DNA of 64,000 nucleotides from Culex pipiens pallens (GCF_016801865.2 NC_068939.1:143096756-143160755), one strand, 5' to 3'; shown: positions 46,491 through 59,547, counted from the first letter of the stretch. Notes: generated by a model not told the origin, from the sequence alone. Program-made: numbers and translations.

Positions 46491-46725
46491 ATTACAGCAC
46501 TTTTGTTTCTATTCCTACAAACAAAAATGGTTCACGAAACCTTCCAAACTGGCATCACCGTTCTGATTGTTGACATTTTTGTTCTTGCTGTTGTTGTTGT
46601 TCCATTCTCGTGTCATTTCGATTCAGAAGTTTGTGCAGCCCAAAATACATGAGCCGATTCCAGCAAGGATTGTGTTTTTATTTTTTAAATTTTGAGTTTA
46701 TTTTTGGCAGTCAAGTTGAGTAAAA

Positions 46726-47758
46726 ATGGGCAAAACAAGCAAAGACAAACGAGACATCTATTACCGGATGGCCAAAGAGGAGGGTTGGCGTGCCAGGAGC
46801 GCCTTCAAGTTGATCCACCTGGACGAGAATTTTAACATTTTTGAGGGTAAGATTGGTTTTTTTTTATGTTTTTTAAAATGAATGTTTGGTCTTCCATCAG
46901 GGGTTACACGTGCCGTCGATTTGTGCGCCGCGCCGGGCAGCTGGAGTCAGGTGCTGTCGAAGAAGCTGTACGAATCCCGCGACAAGGACAAGGACGATGT
47001 GAAGATAATCGCCGTCGATTTGCAAGCAATGGCCCCGCTCCCCGGTGTGACCCAACTGCAGGGAGACATCACCAAACTGAGCACGGCCCAGGCCATCGTC
47101 GAACACTTTGGCAACGACCAGCGCGCCCAGCTGGTGATTTGCGACGGGGCGCCGGATGTTACGGGGCTGCACGACATCGACGAGTACATCCAGTCGCAGC
47201 TGCTGCTGGCCGCCCTCAACATCACGACCCACGTGCTGACCATTGGCGGAACGTTCATAGCGAAGATCTTCCGCGGGCACGACACCACGCTGCTGTACTC
47301 GCAGTTGCGAATCTTCTTCGAGAAGGTCTCGATTGCGAAACCGGCCAGCTCGCGCAACTCCAGCATCGAGGCGTTCGTCGTTTGCCAGCAGTACAAACCG
47401 CCGGAGGGTTACATCCCGCAGATGATCAACCCGATGGAGGACGACGTGATGAAGATCGCGGGCGAAACCGAATCCGAAGTGAACCGGTCGATCATCCCGT
47501 TCATCGTGTGCGGAGACCTGCGGGGCTACGATTCGGACATGTCGTACAGTTTGAATGTAAGAATCAGCCACATAACTTTAACTACCTTACTAATTGTGCT
47601 TGTTTTGGTCACAGCTCAACCCAGAGAAGGAGTACGAGTACCGCGATGTGGTGCAGAAGCCACTAGCGCCGGCGTACAGTGAAGTACTGGAGCGGATGAA
47701 GACCACCTCGCTGAAGCACGACAGCATCAAGGTGGAGTCCGACAAGAAGAAGGATTAG
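46726..47758 (+). CDS. tRNA (ribose-2'-O) methyltransferase TRM7/FTSJ1, three exons
   Basis: Methylates ribose 2'-OH at positions 32/34 of tRNA anticodon loops from S-adenosylmethionine, with WDR6/THADA-type partners (family knowledge). Exons are 46,726-46,846, 46,901-47,556 and 47,615-47,758 with 54- and 58-bp GT-AG introns, giving 306 aa, the family length (human FTSJ1 329, yeast Trm7 310). The start is MGKTSKDKRDIYYRMAKEEG. The SAM site DLCAAPGSWSQ lies at 47-57. The RrmJ/FtsJ tetrad K28-D122-K162-E197 is intact (SAFKL, VICDGAPDVTG, TFIAKIFRG, SSIEAF). The C-terminal YGYDS-like DLRGYDSD and a charged tail are present. Poly(A) signal at 47,901. High GC; no odd features. Confidence 0.95.
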
Positions 47759-47900
47759 TTGGAATTTGAATTTAAACATTTTTTTGACGACTTGGCTGTA
47801 GGGTGAGCTATTCAACTCATAACATGGGAAGATTCCGTTGCTACATTTAATGAACCGGGGAAGTTGGCTGAAAATTTCATATTTTTCTAAGCTATAATTG

Positions 47901-47906
47901 AATAAA
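47901..47906 (+). terminator. Poly(A) signal AATAAA of TRM7
   Basis: AATAAA lies 143 bp after the stop; another lies near 47,980. Confidence 0.55.
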
Positions 47907-49339
47907 TTTATACATTTGATAATTAAAAATTGCGATGTAACTTACATTTAAATTTGTGGTACTAATTGAGAAAAACAGAAAATAAAGTTTTTAATTTGTC
48001 TGATAATAAATTTGCATTCTAATGTACTTTTAAGACCATCAAAAATTTCAAATAAATACCACCTCTTTATCTAGTAGTAAAAAAGATTTCCAAATATCTT
48101 CACTTATCACATCGAATCCATCGTTTTTTTGGTAGCCTTGAGAATTTTAAAAAATAACTTGTTCAAAATGAAACCTTAAAAATAATAAAACAAACTTGCT
48201 CGACAGCAGCATCAGATGCATGTCTTCAAAATAATATTTCACTCCTTAAAAATAACTAACTACACAATACGACAATTCTAAAAAAAAACTCACAACAGCA
48301 GCATCCGATTGTTTCCCTGGAGATTGAATTTCATATTTGCGTTTACTTTTACCGAAAAGCCACAATTATTACATTAAGCAGCATTTTTAGCAAATGTTTT
48401 TTTTTTAATTCTAATCGTCGGTTTTTGAGTGTATAGAAATTTCAATAAACTAGGGTGGTCGACGACAAAAACGTCGGCGATTTTCGCATCATGACCCTTG
48501 ACATTTTCAGTACTGGTCGCCGATATAAATTTCTATTAAACCCCGGGATATCAATATTACCCTAATTTACGGTATTCGATAATCACCAGGTTGGAGATTG
48601 TATAAAGCATGAAAAAAAACTGTTTTAAATACTTAAAAAAAAAGTTCTGAAGACCTTTAAAGGGATTAGTAACCGGTATAAGGTCTGAGTCACAAAATAA
48701 TTTAAAATAACTTAGTGAAAATATACTTAAAAGTTTTCATTTCTTCCTTCAAAAGCTTCATTAAAATCAAATCAAGAAGCAAACATATAATCTGCAACAA
48801 AATCTTTAAAATTTCGAAAAAAAAACTTTTCAATTAAAAAATTTCCACGTTGACCAACCAAAACATCAAATACCATGATAAAAAAAATCTGAAATATTTA
48901 AAAAAAGGCTGATTTAAAAATAATATTATGAAGCGCTTATTTGCTCATTTGTTGATTTCATTTGTAAATTATACTTTCAAAATAAAATGGTAGTCGAATT
49001 GTTATCACAACAAATCAAAATATGCATTAATTTTGTAAGTTTTATAAGAAAGCTTGATAAAATACAATCGTTGCTCCAAAAAGCGATCTCTGGTTTTTTT
49101 ATTTGTGTCTCTGAAGTTCCAGTTCCTTTTTATCGCCTGCTTCTATTATTTTATATGAATTCTGATAGCTTGCTCCGACCATGATCCCCGAATTATCAAC
49201 TCAGTGAATGTCGACAGTATCTATTAAAAAGTTATGATTAAAAAACACTGACATTATAAAACAGAACATTGACATTACACGTAAACAAAAATAAAACATA
49301 AAAACAAGAAGCCAAATATTAATAATATTTGAAATTACG
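47907..49339. other. AT-rich noncoding stretch
   Basis: No gene. 48,540-48,575 (ccccgggatatcaatatt, then cctaatttacggta) resembles the TA-flanked end type seen at 10,957. Confidence 0.6.
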
Positions 49340-51075
49340 TTGCCAAATCAAGCATTCCGAGAAAAACGCGTTTTTGTGTTTGTCACCAAATCTTCGCGAC
49401 GGCATTTTCAAAGGGAATGCGATATACAGTGAGTCAAATATTTGTCCGTACCCCCCCGTACGGAAAATGTTTGTGATATAAAAGTACATAAAATTCGACT
49501 AAAGTACCATGTTTTATACATCAATCGACGCGGCAGAATGTCCTCTTAAAGACACTGTTATTGGATTTGCAAAAAAAACTTTTTCTAAAAAAATACAAAA
49601 ATAATTTACTAAAAAAAGTCAAAAAATGAGGTCAAATAATTGTCCGTACCCCTAATAAAAGTACAAAATCTGATCGATTTAAGTGAATTTATTTATGAAA
49701 TGTTGTTTCTTTGTCAAATACTAGTACCTCTAGCCAGTTTGTGGCAACTTTGACCTTCTGATAATTTGTTTAGTTAGTTTATATTAAAAATTGGTTTAAA
49801 TTTAGTTTTTTTAGGTAAAACTTATAAAAACATTAGTTTATAAACAACTATTTTTATAAAATTGCTAATTTATGTTGTAAGAGTCTCTATTGAACAAGTT
49901 TCAACAATATTTGTTCAAAATATACATTGTTTTCATCTTTTTTTATTGATATTTTTCGACCAGAAATACTGTTTCGGAACAATACCGGTAAACAATCCAG
50001 ATTGTCCCGGAACCGGTTTAACCCCTCGGGAGGAAATTTTGTGGTGGTCAGATAGAGGACAAAAAAAACCCACCTCTTGCAATTTGAAGCATCCAATTTC
50101 GTCAACTACAGCCCGATTACGAGTCCCTGGTCTGAAATTTGAAATTTTCAAATTCCCCAAGCAAAACATTCTGACCCAGGACGGTACAGAAATTCTCGGC
50201 ACGAAAAGTGAAAATTTCAAATTTCAGACTAGGGACTCGTAATCGGGCTGTAGTGGACGAAATTGGATGCTTCAAATTGCAAGAGGTGGGTTTTTTTGTC
50301 CTCTATCTGACCACCACAAAATTTCCTCCCGAGGGGTTAAACCGGTTCCGGGACAATCCGGATTGTTTACCGGTATTGTTCCGAAACAGTATTTCTGGTC
50401 GAAAAATATCAATAAAAAAAGATGAAAACAATGTATATTTTGAACAAATACTGTTGAAACTTGTTCAATAGAGACTCTTACAACATAAATTAGCAATTTT
50501 ATAAAAATAGTTGTTTATGAACTAATGTTTTTATAAGTTTTACCTAAAAAACTAAATTTAAACCAATTTTTAATATAAACTAACTAAACAAAATTATCAG
50601 AAGGTCAAAGTTGTCACAAACTGGCTAGAGGTACTAGTATTTGACACAGAAACAACATTTCATAAATGAATTCACTTAAATCGATCAGATTTTGTACATT
50701 TTTTTTTCGTTTCGGACAATTATTTGACCTCTTTTTTTGACTTTTTTCAATAAATTATTTTTGTATTTTTTTAGAAAAAGTTTTTTTGCGGATCCAATGA
50801 CAGTGTCTTTAAGAGGACATTCTGCCGCGTCGATTGATGTATAAAACATGGTATGTACTTTAGTCGAATTTTATGTACTTTTATATCACAAACATTTTCC
50901 GTCCGGGGGGGGGGGGGGGGGGGGGTACGGACAAATATTTGACTCATTGTAAGTCGTAAGGTTTTTCGATTCAGCAGCCAAAACTAAACAATATTTTAGT
51001 GAAATTCAATCTTTTCATCTTCTATCACCTGGAGCAAAAATCTCGATTTTGTCAAAAGTGGATAATAGCCGTTTT
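49340..51075 (+). repeat. Family F repeat split by a Tc1-like hairpin element
   Basis: 49,345-49,424 (ccaaatcaagcattccgaga, aaaacgcgtttttgtgtttg) and 50,952-51,075 (aggtttttcgattcagcagc, gtgaaattcaatc, tcacctggagc) together match 54,497-54,735. The 1,523-bp hairpin sits exactly between the halves. Confidence 0.8.
49427..50949. mobile_element. Tc1-like long-hairpin element (1,523 bp)
   Basis: Ends CAGTGAGTCAAATATTTGTC and its reverse complement (CAATGAGTCAAATATTTGTC at the right) are flanked by TA on both sides (49,425-49,426 and 50,950-50,951). CAGT-type ends plus TA are typical of Tc1/mariner. The two arms are inverted copies of about 720 bp around a roughly 60-bp centre near 50,170. The left arm has a C7 run after its end repeat, the right arm a G21 run (50,905-50,925). 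No DDE transposase frame exists; the mirrored frames are by-products of the palindrome. Confidence 0.88.
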
Positions 51076-51510
51076 GCCTTCCTCACCTTACTGAGGAAAG
51101 GCTAAAAAATCACTCGAAGAATGAACTTCTTAATACGAGCTCTTAGACCCACCTTCACGTGTACATATCGACTCAGAATCAAAAACTGAACAAATGTCTG
51201 TGTGTGTGTTTGGATGTGGATGTGTGCACCGAAATATTCTCACTCAATTATCTCAGCACTGGCAGAACCGATTTGGACCGTTTAGATCTCATTCGATTCG
51301 TCTTGGAGTCCCATAAGTCCCTATCGAAAATTATGATGTTTAGAAAAGTATGTACTTCAAAAGTTATGCTAAAAAAAACAATTTGAAGATAGCCCGGAAG
51401 ATCGTAAAAAGGGTGGTTTTTGTAAGAAAACCTGTCATGTTAAACATTTTTAGAAAGGTATTCAAAAGACCTTTCCAACATCGAAGATCTGATGACCCTA
51501 TGATGACCCT
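51076..51510 (+). repeat. Family E element, left end
   Basis: Begins with the terminal hairpin GCCTTCCTCACC...TGAGGAAAGGC (51,076-51,102). Then come catgaacttcttaa-type and gacccaccttcacgtgtaca blocks, a short TG run, tctcagcactggcagaacc, gtcttggagtcccataagtc and ttcaaaagttatgc. It fades out after agacctttccaacatcgaag. Confidence 0.8.
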
Positions 51511-54496
51511 ATTTTTTTTAAGAACCGGATAGTACGGATAGTGCAGATATTTATCCGGGTATCCGGTGATCCGGATATCGGATTTCCGCACAAGTCATTG
51601 CCCGATCATTAAATTTCTCATAAAACGACATTTTTGGGGTCTAATTAGCCCTTAAAGCAAAGTTTCACGAAAATCAAAACAACTTTTTCCGATTACAGGT
51701 ATACAGCATCATTGCAGTAGGCTTTGGCAGAAACATTTGCATTTGTTTTATTTTTTAACAGAGCTTGCATTGAATGTTGGAATGAGTGGAACGGTTGCAA
51801 ATATTTTCCGAAATTCAAACACCTAAAAGTACTTTTGGTAAACGTTGGTTCTAAAAGTTACTCCACGCGTTTACAAATGGCACGATGAATAATTCAGGTA
51901 TTTAAATCAGACAAAACGCAAATCCTGCTCTTGTAGCGCATTAAAACAAAAATAATATAAAAAATCTCTCCACACACCTAGAAACAGACAGATACTGCCG
52001 GTGCTGCTGCCTAAAACCCGTGTTTGAAACGGTAGAAAATTTCCACGAATTGCATTTGCGTTTTATTTCGTCGTGTTCGTGCTATCTTTACGCAAGTCAC
52101 ATTTTGATGTTTCGGGAAAAACGCGTTTCAGTGCCTGACCTCTGCGAAATTAAAGTTTAAGTGAACCATTCTGTGCTTTGCACTGTAACTTTGTTGAATT
52201 TGGTTGCGGGAGTCTCGAGTATCCATAAAAAATATATTAAATTACACAAGTGTCAACATTGCACGGAGTTTTCCAATTTCGTTGCATATATCAAAATTGA
52301 AATCGAGTTTTGTACATTTTTGAAGGTCACAAAGCTATAACAACTCTCAATTCAATCCAAATTGCACGTGTGACACGATAGCACGATTACGACGACTTGG
52401 TACACATCGTCTCCGCTGCCTTCATTTTGCGTTGTAATTATAATAATCCGACGTACAAATGCAAAGTGTGTGTGTGTGTGTGCTTTGCTTCATTCTTGGA
52501 TTGCGTTCAGGAGGGCGGCCCCGGGACCATAAATGAGCTCATTAAGGTGAAAGGTCTGCACCGCGAGGGTAAAAAAGGGGGATGGGGGTCGAGGAAAGCA
52601 CAGGTGTAAGCACACGCGGATTTTGGATTATGCTCTGCTTCCCGCATTCATTCTGTGTTCTCTTCGCGTTTTGCAACGAGCGCCACCACGTTACGGCGGT
52701 GGCGGCGGCCCTTCAAATAGAATAGAGTCTCTCTCGGCGGTGAGTCGGTTTGGTTCAGTTAATTTTACCGGAAGTTGAGTGTGTTTTTTTTGTATTTCTT
52801 GTTTCTTTTTTTCCGCAGGAGTTGTACTTTAGGGGAAATTTGTGTCTTATGTTGAATATTTTGCATTCAAATCAATTTCATTAATAACCAAGTATAAACG
52901 AACAAAAATTTATAGTCAATATTTTTAGAATTATCATGAAATCGCAATTTTATCTCCTTTATACTATTTGAAGTTGAGCTCCGTTGCGAAAAGTTAAACA
53001 CGGCTCAAGTGGGAGCATTCGTCACTAACAGAATGTATAGGTGTGCTTTTCATTTAACCTAAGTGCATCATTCCTTCGTTATGTTTATAAACGGTCCAGT
53101 GGCGAGATCCTATTAGTAGTTTGAATTCCAGTGGAAGGGCAAAAATATTTTTTGATTCTGATGACACACATTCCCTGTGTCAGAAGAAGCAATTTTGAAT
53201 TATTACTTTTTCCATACAAGTATCCACACGTACAAGGCTCGTAAATATATGAAAATTGTTTTTTGGGATGAGACTGTCTGACCGACACCAAGTCTTCGGC
53301 AAAGTTGAAGATTATTATTAGGACTATTAAAAAAAAAAATTACTCTGTAAAAAATGCCCATTTCTTCGTTTAACTTTTTTCATTAAAAGTTGGATTCCAA
53401 AAATACGTATTTTTTATTTCCGATTTTATTAAATGTATGATGAGACTCAAATAGACTTTTAAGTCACAGTGCAAATCTGGTTCCAAAAATATTATTATTT
53501 TTCGTTTATGTACTTTTTAAAGGAAAGCTACCCCTGAATAACAACAATTTTCATTTTGAGACATTAAAAATCGGACAATACAGCCTCACAAGGAATTCGA
53601 ATCGATGTAAATGAGTTTTTCTAAGTGTCACCTAATTAGCCTACAATTTTCAACTGACGATTTATTGATTCGATTTTCGATGTTAAAAAATGGAATTTTG
53701 TAAAATTTTAAAAATAATTTCATTTTTATAATATTCAGTCTTCAACATGAAAGGAGGAAAATTATCTCTATGTAAACCTTTTCAAAAGTTATGTTTGATT
53801 TTAAAATTTTAAATTGAAAAGATCAGAAAATTTAGCAAAAGTTTCATTTTTTAAGATTGAAAATCGAATCAATACTTTCTAAGATATTGAAAATTACAGG
53901 CTGCGAGGAGGCTTATTATCCAATTTTCAAAGACTCAGAGAGATAATTATAGGAAATGTTCTCAGCTTGAACATGCTTTTCTTTCTAAAAGTATTTTTGA
54001 AATGCAAAAAAAAAAAAACGAAAGAAAATCAAAAACATACCCAAAAATTGCTTTAACTTGAAAAAAATGTGAATATTTTTTCAATTATTTAAGGAATTCA
54101 AATTTTTGTGATAAAACGTTGAAAAGTCCTTATTATAATTAGGGTATTACTTTTCGATTCTTTTATTTTTAGTACAGAAAAGTAGACCTTTTCGTCATGC
54201 GAGAATGACAGGAAAAGTAATTAGTTTCACAACGGAATTTCAAAAATGTATTTTCCTGCATTTTTAATCACTTTAAGCTCGTTTAAAATATTTTGAAAAC
54301 AAGTGAAATTTCTTTAACAGTTCGGCAAACCGTTTTTCCGCCATTTTTTTTTGTACGTAAAAAAACTAATGATAGTTATAAATTCCTTGTTATAAAAATT
54401 TGACTGCCATTTGATTTAAAAAGTAGAATTGAAATACTGAGAATTCAAACTAGGGTTATTGTAGATTAAACTGCCCATATTTGAAAATTCAGCTAT
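51511..54496. other. Noncoding stretch with a GC-rich, promoter-like block
   Basis: 52,400-52,770 is GC-rich, with a (GT)7 run, gggcggccccgggaccat, acggcggtggcggcggccc and an initiator-like TTCAGTT at 52,754-52,760. No TATA or DPE at the right spacing and no coding exon follows. It could be a distal promoter of a gene outside the window. 53,080-53,330 and 53,340-54,100 contain strongly decayed family C-like sequence. Confidence 0.5.
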
Positions 54497-54740
54497 TATG
54501 CCAAATCAAGTATTGCGAGGAAAACGCGTTTTAGTGTTTGTCACAAAATCTCCGTTCAAGGCAATTTCCCAAAAGAGTGGCATATTAGCCGTTTGGTTTT
54601 TCGCATCGGCAGCCAAGTCTAAACACTATTTCAGTGAAATTCAAGTTCCTGGAGATGCGTTGGAACATCCTCTACCACCTGGTGCTGTCTCGTTTTTGCC
54701 AAAAGTGAATATTAGTCGTTTTTTCAATGGTGGGCAGTAA
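54497..54740 (+). repeat. Family F repeat, uninterrupted copy
   Basis: Corresponds to both halves of the family F copy at 49,340-51,075 without the hairpin, so it serves as a paralogous empty site (ggcatattagccgtttgg). Confidence 0.75.
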
Positions 54741-55689
54741 ATGTCTTGGGCTTTAATAAATATTATTATCTAAATAAAAAAAAACGTTAATTTTTCTCTA
54801 ATTTTTAAGTTTTTTACAGTCCCGTGAAATTCTCAAGCATTTTGATGATTAATTTTGATACTCTCAGTGAAAACTGGAAATTTTCAGCTTGAGAAACCAC
54901 TTAACTTGGATGCATAATATAGAATTAAGTGTACAAAAATCTTACCGGTTGTTCAACATAATTTTTTTAAGTTACTTTAGCATTTTCCACGCTCTTTGAA
55001 AATTCCGTGAAATTTTGTGTTTTCTTATGCAAAATTTACTTCTCAACTCGAAGGAATCCCCTGCGATATCTGTCTTTCTCTTTTCAAGGGTAAGCCAATC
55101 ATCTTCATCAGCAGCAGCAGCAAAAGTCGCCCGCCCGGTGGATGAGCCCTTTCCCTGGCCATGGCTGGACGAAACATGAAACTAGGTGGTATGGGGAGGA
55201 AGTGGCGAACATGTCGGAATTAAAGGAGAAACCGACTTGCATTTAATACAGCTGGAAAATGAAATTAAATTAAAAAAGAGGAATGAAGAGGAAAAAAAAC
55301 TGGAAAATGATACTCTTCACGATGAGCAGAAAACCCCCCTTCCTACCTTCTGTCTCATGTACGAGCTCCCCCCTTTTTAGAGTGTGTATCAGCGTGTTTT
55401 TACACACCATCAGACAGTGGTACCGCGGGCAGGGGTGAAATAGTCCAAATTTGTTTTACCTCCGGGGTTACCAGGTCTAAACAGAATAAAATATGGAAAA
55501 TTGTGTTTAAAAATGGTATATTTCAACTTTTTACAAGTACATCAGAGGGTACGAAAGTTATTTGTATTTCAATAAAAGTCTTCATTGAAAATACAATGCA
55601 CAATCTTTCAAAAATTGTCAAGAATACATCAAAACGACATTTTGAAGTTTCATAAGACTTTTTGAAATGTTGGGCTAGATTTTTAGATT
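54741..55689. other. Noncoding stretch
   Basis: 55,090-55,390 is less AT-rich (gcagcagcagcaaaagtcgc, ggatgagccctttccctggc) but has no supported exon. The rest is AT-rich. Confidence 0.5.
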
Positions 55690-56397
55690 CTCAAATTATT
55701 GTCTGTGTGTGTGTATGTGTGTGTGTATGTGTGTGTGTATGTGTGTGTGTATGTGTGTGTGTATGTATGTATGTGACCAAAATTCTCACTGAGTTTTCTC
55801 AGCACTGGCTGAACCGATTTTGATCGAACCAGTTGCATTCGACTTGGTTTAGGGTCCCATACATCGCTATTGAATTGTTTGAAGTTTCGATAAGTATTTC
55901 AAAAGTTATGTATAAAAATGTGTTTTCACAAATATCCGAATCTCAATTATATGCATGTAAACGATGTCCGGATCCATCATCCGACCCATCGTTGGTTAGG
56001 TAATTGAAAGGCCTTTCCAATGAGTACAAAACATTGAAGATCTGGCAACCCTATCTCGAGTTATGACCACTTAAGTGATATTTATGTACAATTTTGAAGC
56101 CGGATCTCACTTAAATGTACGTTAACTATGTCCGGATCTATCATCCGACCCATCGTTGGTTAGGTAATTGAAAGGACTTTCTAATGAGTCCAAAACATTG
56201 AAGATCTGGCAACCCTGTCTCGAATTATGACCACTTAAGTGATATTCATGTACTTTTTTGAAGCCGGATCTCACTTAAATGTACGTTAACTATATCCGGA
56301 TCTATCATCCGACCCATCGTTGGTTAGGTCATTGAAAGCTGAAATGTGTGTCCAAACCACTCATATTACCCATTTTTGGTAAAAAGTGAGGAAGGCA
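55690..56397 (+). repeat. Family E element, right end, with microsatellite
   Basis: Starts near a (TGTG)nTA microsatellite (55,700-55,770), then tctcagcactggctgaacc and tagggtcccatacatcgcta. Three 164-bp-spaced units follow (the shared ccgacccatcgttggttagg at 55,981, 56,145 and 56,309). It ends in GTGAGGAAGGC at 56,386-56,396, the reverse complement of the GCCTTCCTCAC that begins the copy at 51,076. Confidence 0.85.
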
Positions 56398-58181
56398 TCA
56401 ACCACATATGTGGATTAGGTTAGTTTTTTTTTTTAAATCAGAAAAAAAACCCACACAAATATTATGTATCTGCTTTTTATTGCAACTTTCGTGCCTCAAC
56501 GATAATGATTTCACAAACATAAGGATAGTTAAAAGATTGTATTTTAATTGATTTTCGAAATATATTTTAGAAGGAGTGACAAAAACTTTGTAAAAGTGTG
56601 TAATTTCATTTTTAAACAACGTGCAATCTTAATGATAAATATTTGCTTGAGGATTTTTTCAAGAGTCAATCCTCCAATTTCAATAAAATTTCAATTAATT
56701 TCATTCTGCCTTAATCAAATGTTTGGTACTCAGATTCGTAACCCACAAGTTATGAGTTCAAATCATGAGGTGGAAGGTTCTAAGTGCAAAACAAGTTTAA
56801 GGCCCAGATAATAAAAAAAATACGTAATGATTTTTGAGTCATTATGTACCCATATTTTGGAAATCTTTATAGTTTCCTGCTTTAATAAAATTCGAATGTT
56901 CTATAACTCACTACCAAAAATATTTGATGAACATTTTGACAAATTACACTCTTTTTAATCACATTTAAACGTGTTACCTACATTATTTCAAAAGGATAGA
57001 TTTTTCAACACAATATTTGTTTTATATAATCGGGTCAAAGTATGGAAAAACCATTAGTTTTATATTAACAAAAACTTTAAAAAAATAGCATAAACTTAAC
57101 CTTATTTTTTAGGAATTATAAAATCACTTACAGATGCGTCAAAATTTTGCAATATTTTCATTTGAAAATAGGAAAATTAGTTTCTGAGATCTTGCTAGAA
57201 GAAAATAAAAGGCTGTTTGGATGTGACTTAAACAAAAACTTGAATTTTCTTGTTTCTTTTTATTTTATTCGCTGTATTTCAGCAACCAGAGGTTCAATAT
57301 TCAATGTCGCTTAGGTAAACAAATTGGAAATGTTAAAAACCTATCGAGCAAATAAAAATCAGGAATGGACAGTCATGAAAACCATTTTAAAAAGCTAGAA
57401 TGTTGAGTTGAAATTAAACTTTTACAGTGCACTTTATCTAAATATCTTAAAAGTACCTTTCGATTGCAAATTTGATTTTAAATTGAAAACTGTCATTGAA
57501 AAATATTTTTGACTAAAATTTATATTTTTTCAAAAAAACACAACTTTTCAAAAATCATAGCACGGGTGCGAAATTTGTGTTCACAGATTCTATGGCACAA
57601 AAGTTGCGTTTTTTTTGTCCCTGAATATATAAAAAAATCAAAAATTGAAAAGATGGAATTTTGGGAAATTGATTTTTTATTTTGATATTTTTTCCGTTTG
57701 TCAGTTTTTTTTTAATAGTCCTCATCAATACCTATAACTTTGCCGAAGACACCAACTTATTGGAAAATTTCTTCAAAAGATACTTATTTTCGAATATTTA
57801 CGTACCATTTTTGTATGGACAGCTGCCAAAATTGTATGGAACCTTGTTTGGGGTGAACCAAAGGCCCCAAAGATTTGAGCGAATTTAAAATATATAAATT
57901 ATATCCATTTGCAGTTTTGTTTAAAAATTGCTCTTATATAAAATTCTTTCCTATTAGTTTTTTTATACAACGCACCATACAATTTTAAGGGCTGGTGCAT
58001 GGACAAAAAACAAGATTTTTTTTATTTGTCTTTTTATCACTAAAGGTTTAATTCTCCAAATTCGTATTTTTAATTTTTGATTTTTTTTTATTTGTTTTAG
58101 AAGACTAAAAAAGCCGTCTAGTGTAGTGTTGTCTAGTTTCTTTGCGATTTAAAAATACTTCTTCAAAAAAAAAATACCTCT
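56398..58181. other. AT-rich noncoding stretch
   Basis: 57,690-57,870 is a decayed family C block (tttgccgaagacaccaactt, tatggacagctgccaaaatt). Nothing else recognised. Confidence 0.6.
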
Positions 58182-59547
58182 GCAGAGCAATTCCAGCCCA
58201 AAACAGGAATTTTGTAGGTACTTTTTTCTCGACCCTCTCCGATTTCAATGAAACTTTGTAGACATGTTATCTTAGGCATATATAAGCCATTTTTGTGTAT
58301 ATGGAGCCAGTAACACTCGATAATGACATTTGAGAAGGGCGTACGTGTTTTCAATATTTTTGTATTTCGTAATTTAAATATTGCTGTATCTCGAAGCCGT
58401 TGCATCGTACCAAAATTGGTCAAAGACAAACTTGTAGGAAATTTGACGGGCTTTCCGAAAAAAAAATACACTGGAAGAAAAAAACACTCCACTTTTATGA
58501 GATTTTTTGATTTTTAAGTTTAAAAGTTAAATTTGAAGGTGAGCCCACGATTTTTTTTCGCTCAAAATTTTTGTGAAAATAGCCTAAAATGTTACAAAAA
58601 GATTCACGAAAAATGCAGGATGGAGCAACTGCCCTAAAAAAATACAAAAATCATTTACTAAAACTGTTTTTTTGAAAAGTGCTCTAAACGTCAAGCTAAT
58701 TACATTGCTCATAACTGAAAACATAATATTTTTTCAGTGTAGTAAAGTAACCTGGATAATAAATTAGCTTATATCTGTAAGCCCATACATCCAATTGAAA
58801 TGTGGTCAAAGACAAACTTATGGGAAATTAGACGAGCTTTTCGGTGAAAATATTTTCGAAACTGAAAAATCAAGTCCGTCATATAGAAATTGCCAAAAAC
58901 CATCAAAAAACCTATTTTTTCAACATTATTATTTTTTAAACCGCTGTAAATTCACAAGGATTGGACTTAGGATAGTGGTAAATATGGAGACTTTCATGTA
59001 AAATTATCTGGAGAATCGATTCCCACTGTTGGTTTTTGAAAATTATGACGTTTAGAGCACTTGTCAAAAAAACAGTTTTAGTAAATGATTTTTGTATTTT
59101 TTTAGGGCAGTTGCTCCATCCTGCATTTTTCGTGAGTCTTTTTGTAACATTTTAGGCTATTTTCACAAAAATTTTGAGCGAAAAAAAATCGTGGGCTCAC
59201 CTTCAAATTTAACTTTTAAACTTAAAAATCAAAAAATCTCATAAAAGTGGAGTGTTTTTTTCTTTCAGTGTATTTTTTTCGGAAAGCCCGTCAAATTTCC
59301 TACAAGTTTGTCTTTGACCACTTTTTGATACGATGCAACGGCTTTGAGATACAGCAATATTTAAATTACGAAATACAAAAATATTGAAAACACGTACGCC
59401 CTTCTCAAATGTCATTATCGAGTGTTACTGGCTCCATATACACAAAAATGGCTTATATATGCCTAAGATAACATGTCTACAAAGTTTCATTGAAATCGGA
59501 GAGGGTCGGGTACAACCGATTCCCTATTTGACATGGAATTGCTCTGC
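58182..59547. mobile_element. Inverted-repeat element with 0.5-kb arms (1,366 bp)
   Basis: GCAGAGCAATTCCA at the left matches the reverse complement of the right end. The arms 58,182-58,693 and 59,048-59,547 are inverted copies (gaccctctccgatttcaatg, gtgtatatggagccagtaac, caaacttgtaggaaatttga) around a 350-bp centre. The end GAGCAATTC is shared with family C ends, suggesting one superfamily. No transposase, no clear target duplication. Confidence 0.85.

Noticed and set aside
46428..46652. 74-codon hydrophobic frame upstream of TRM7
   Set aside because: Starts within a family E repeat; composition reflects T-rich DNA; no family match.
49862..50496. Frames of 70-126 codons in the Tc1-like hairpin as possible transposase
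   Set aside because: They mirror each other across the palindrome and show no DDE or helix-turn-helix motif.
52400..52790. GC-rich block as a first exon of a gene
   Set aside because: Initiator-like TCAGTT lacks TATA or DPE at the proper spacing and no donor/coding exon can be supported.
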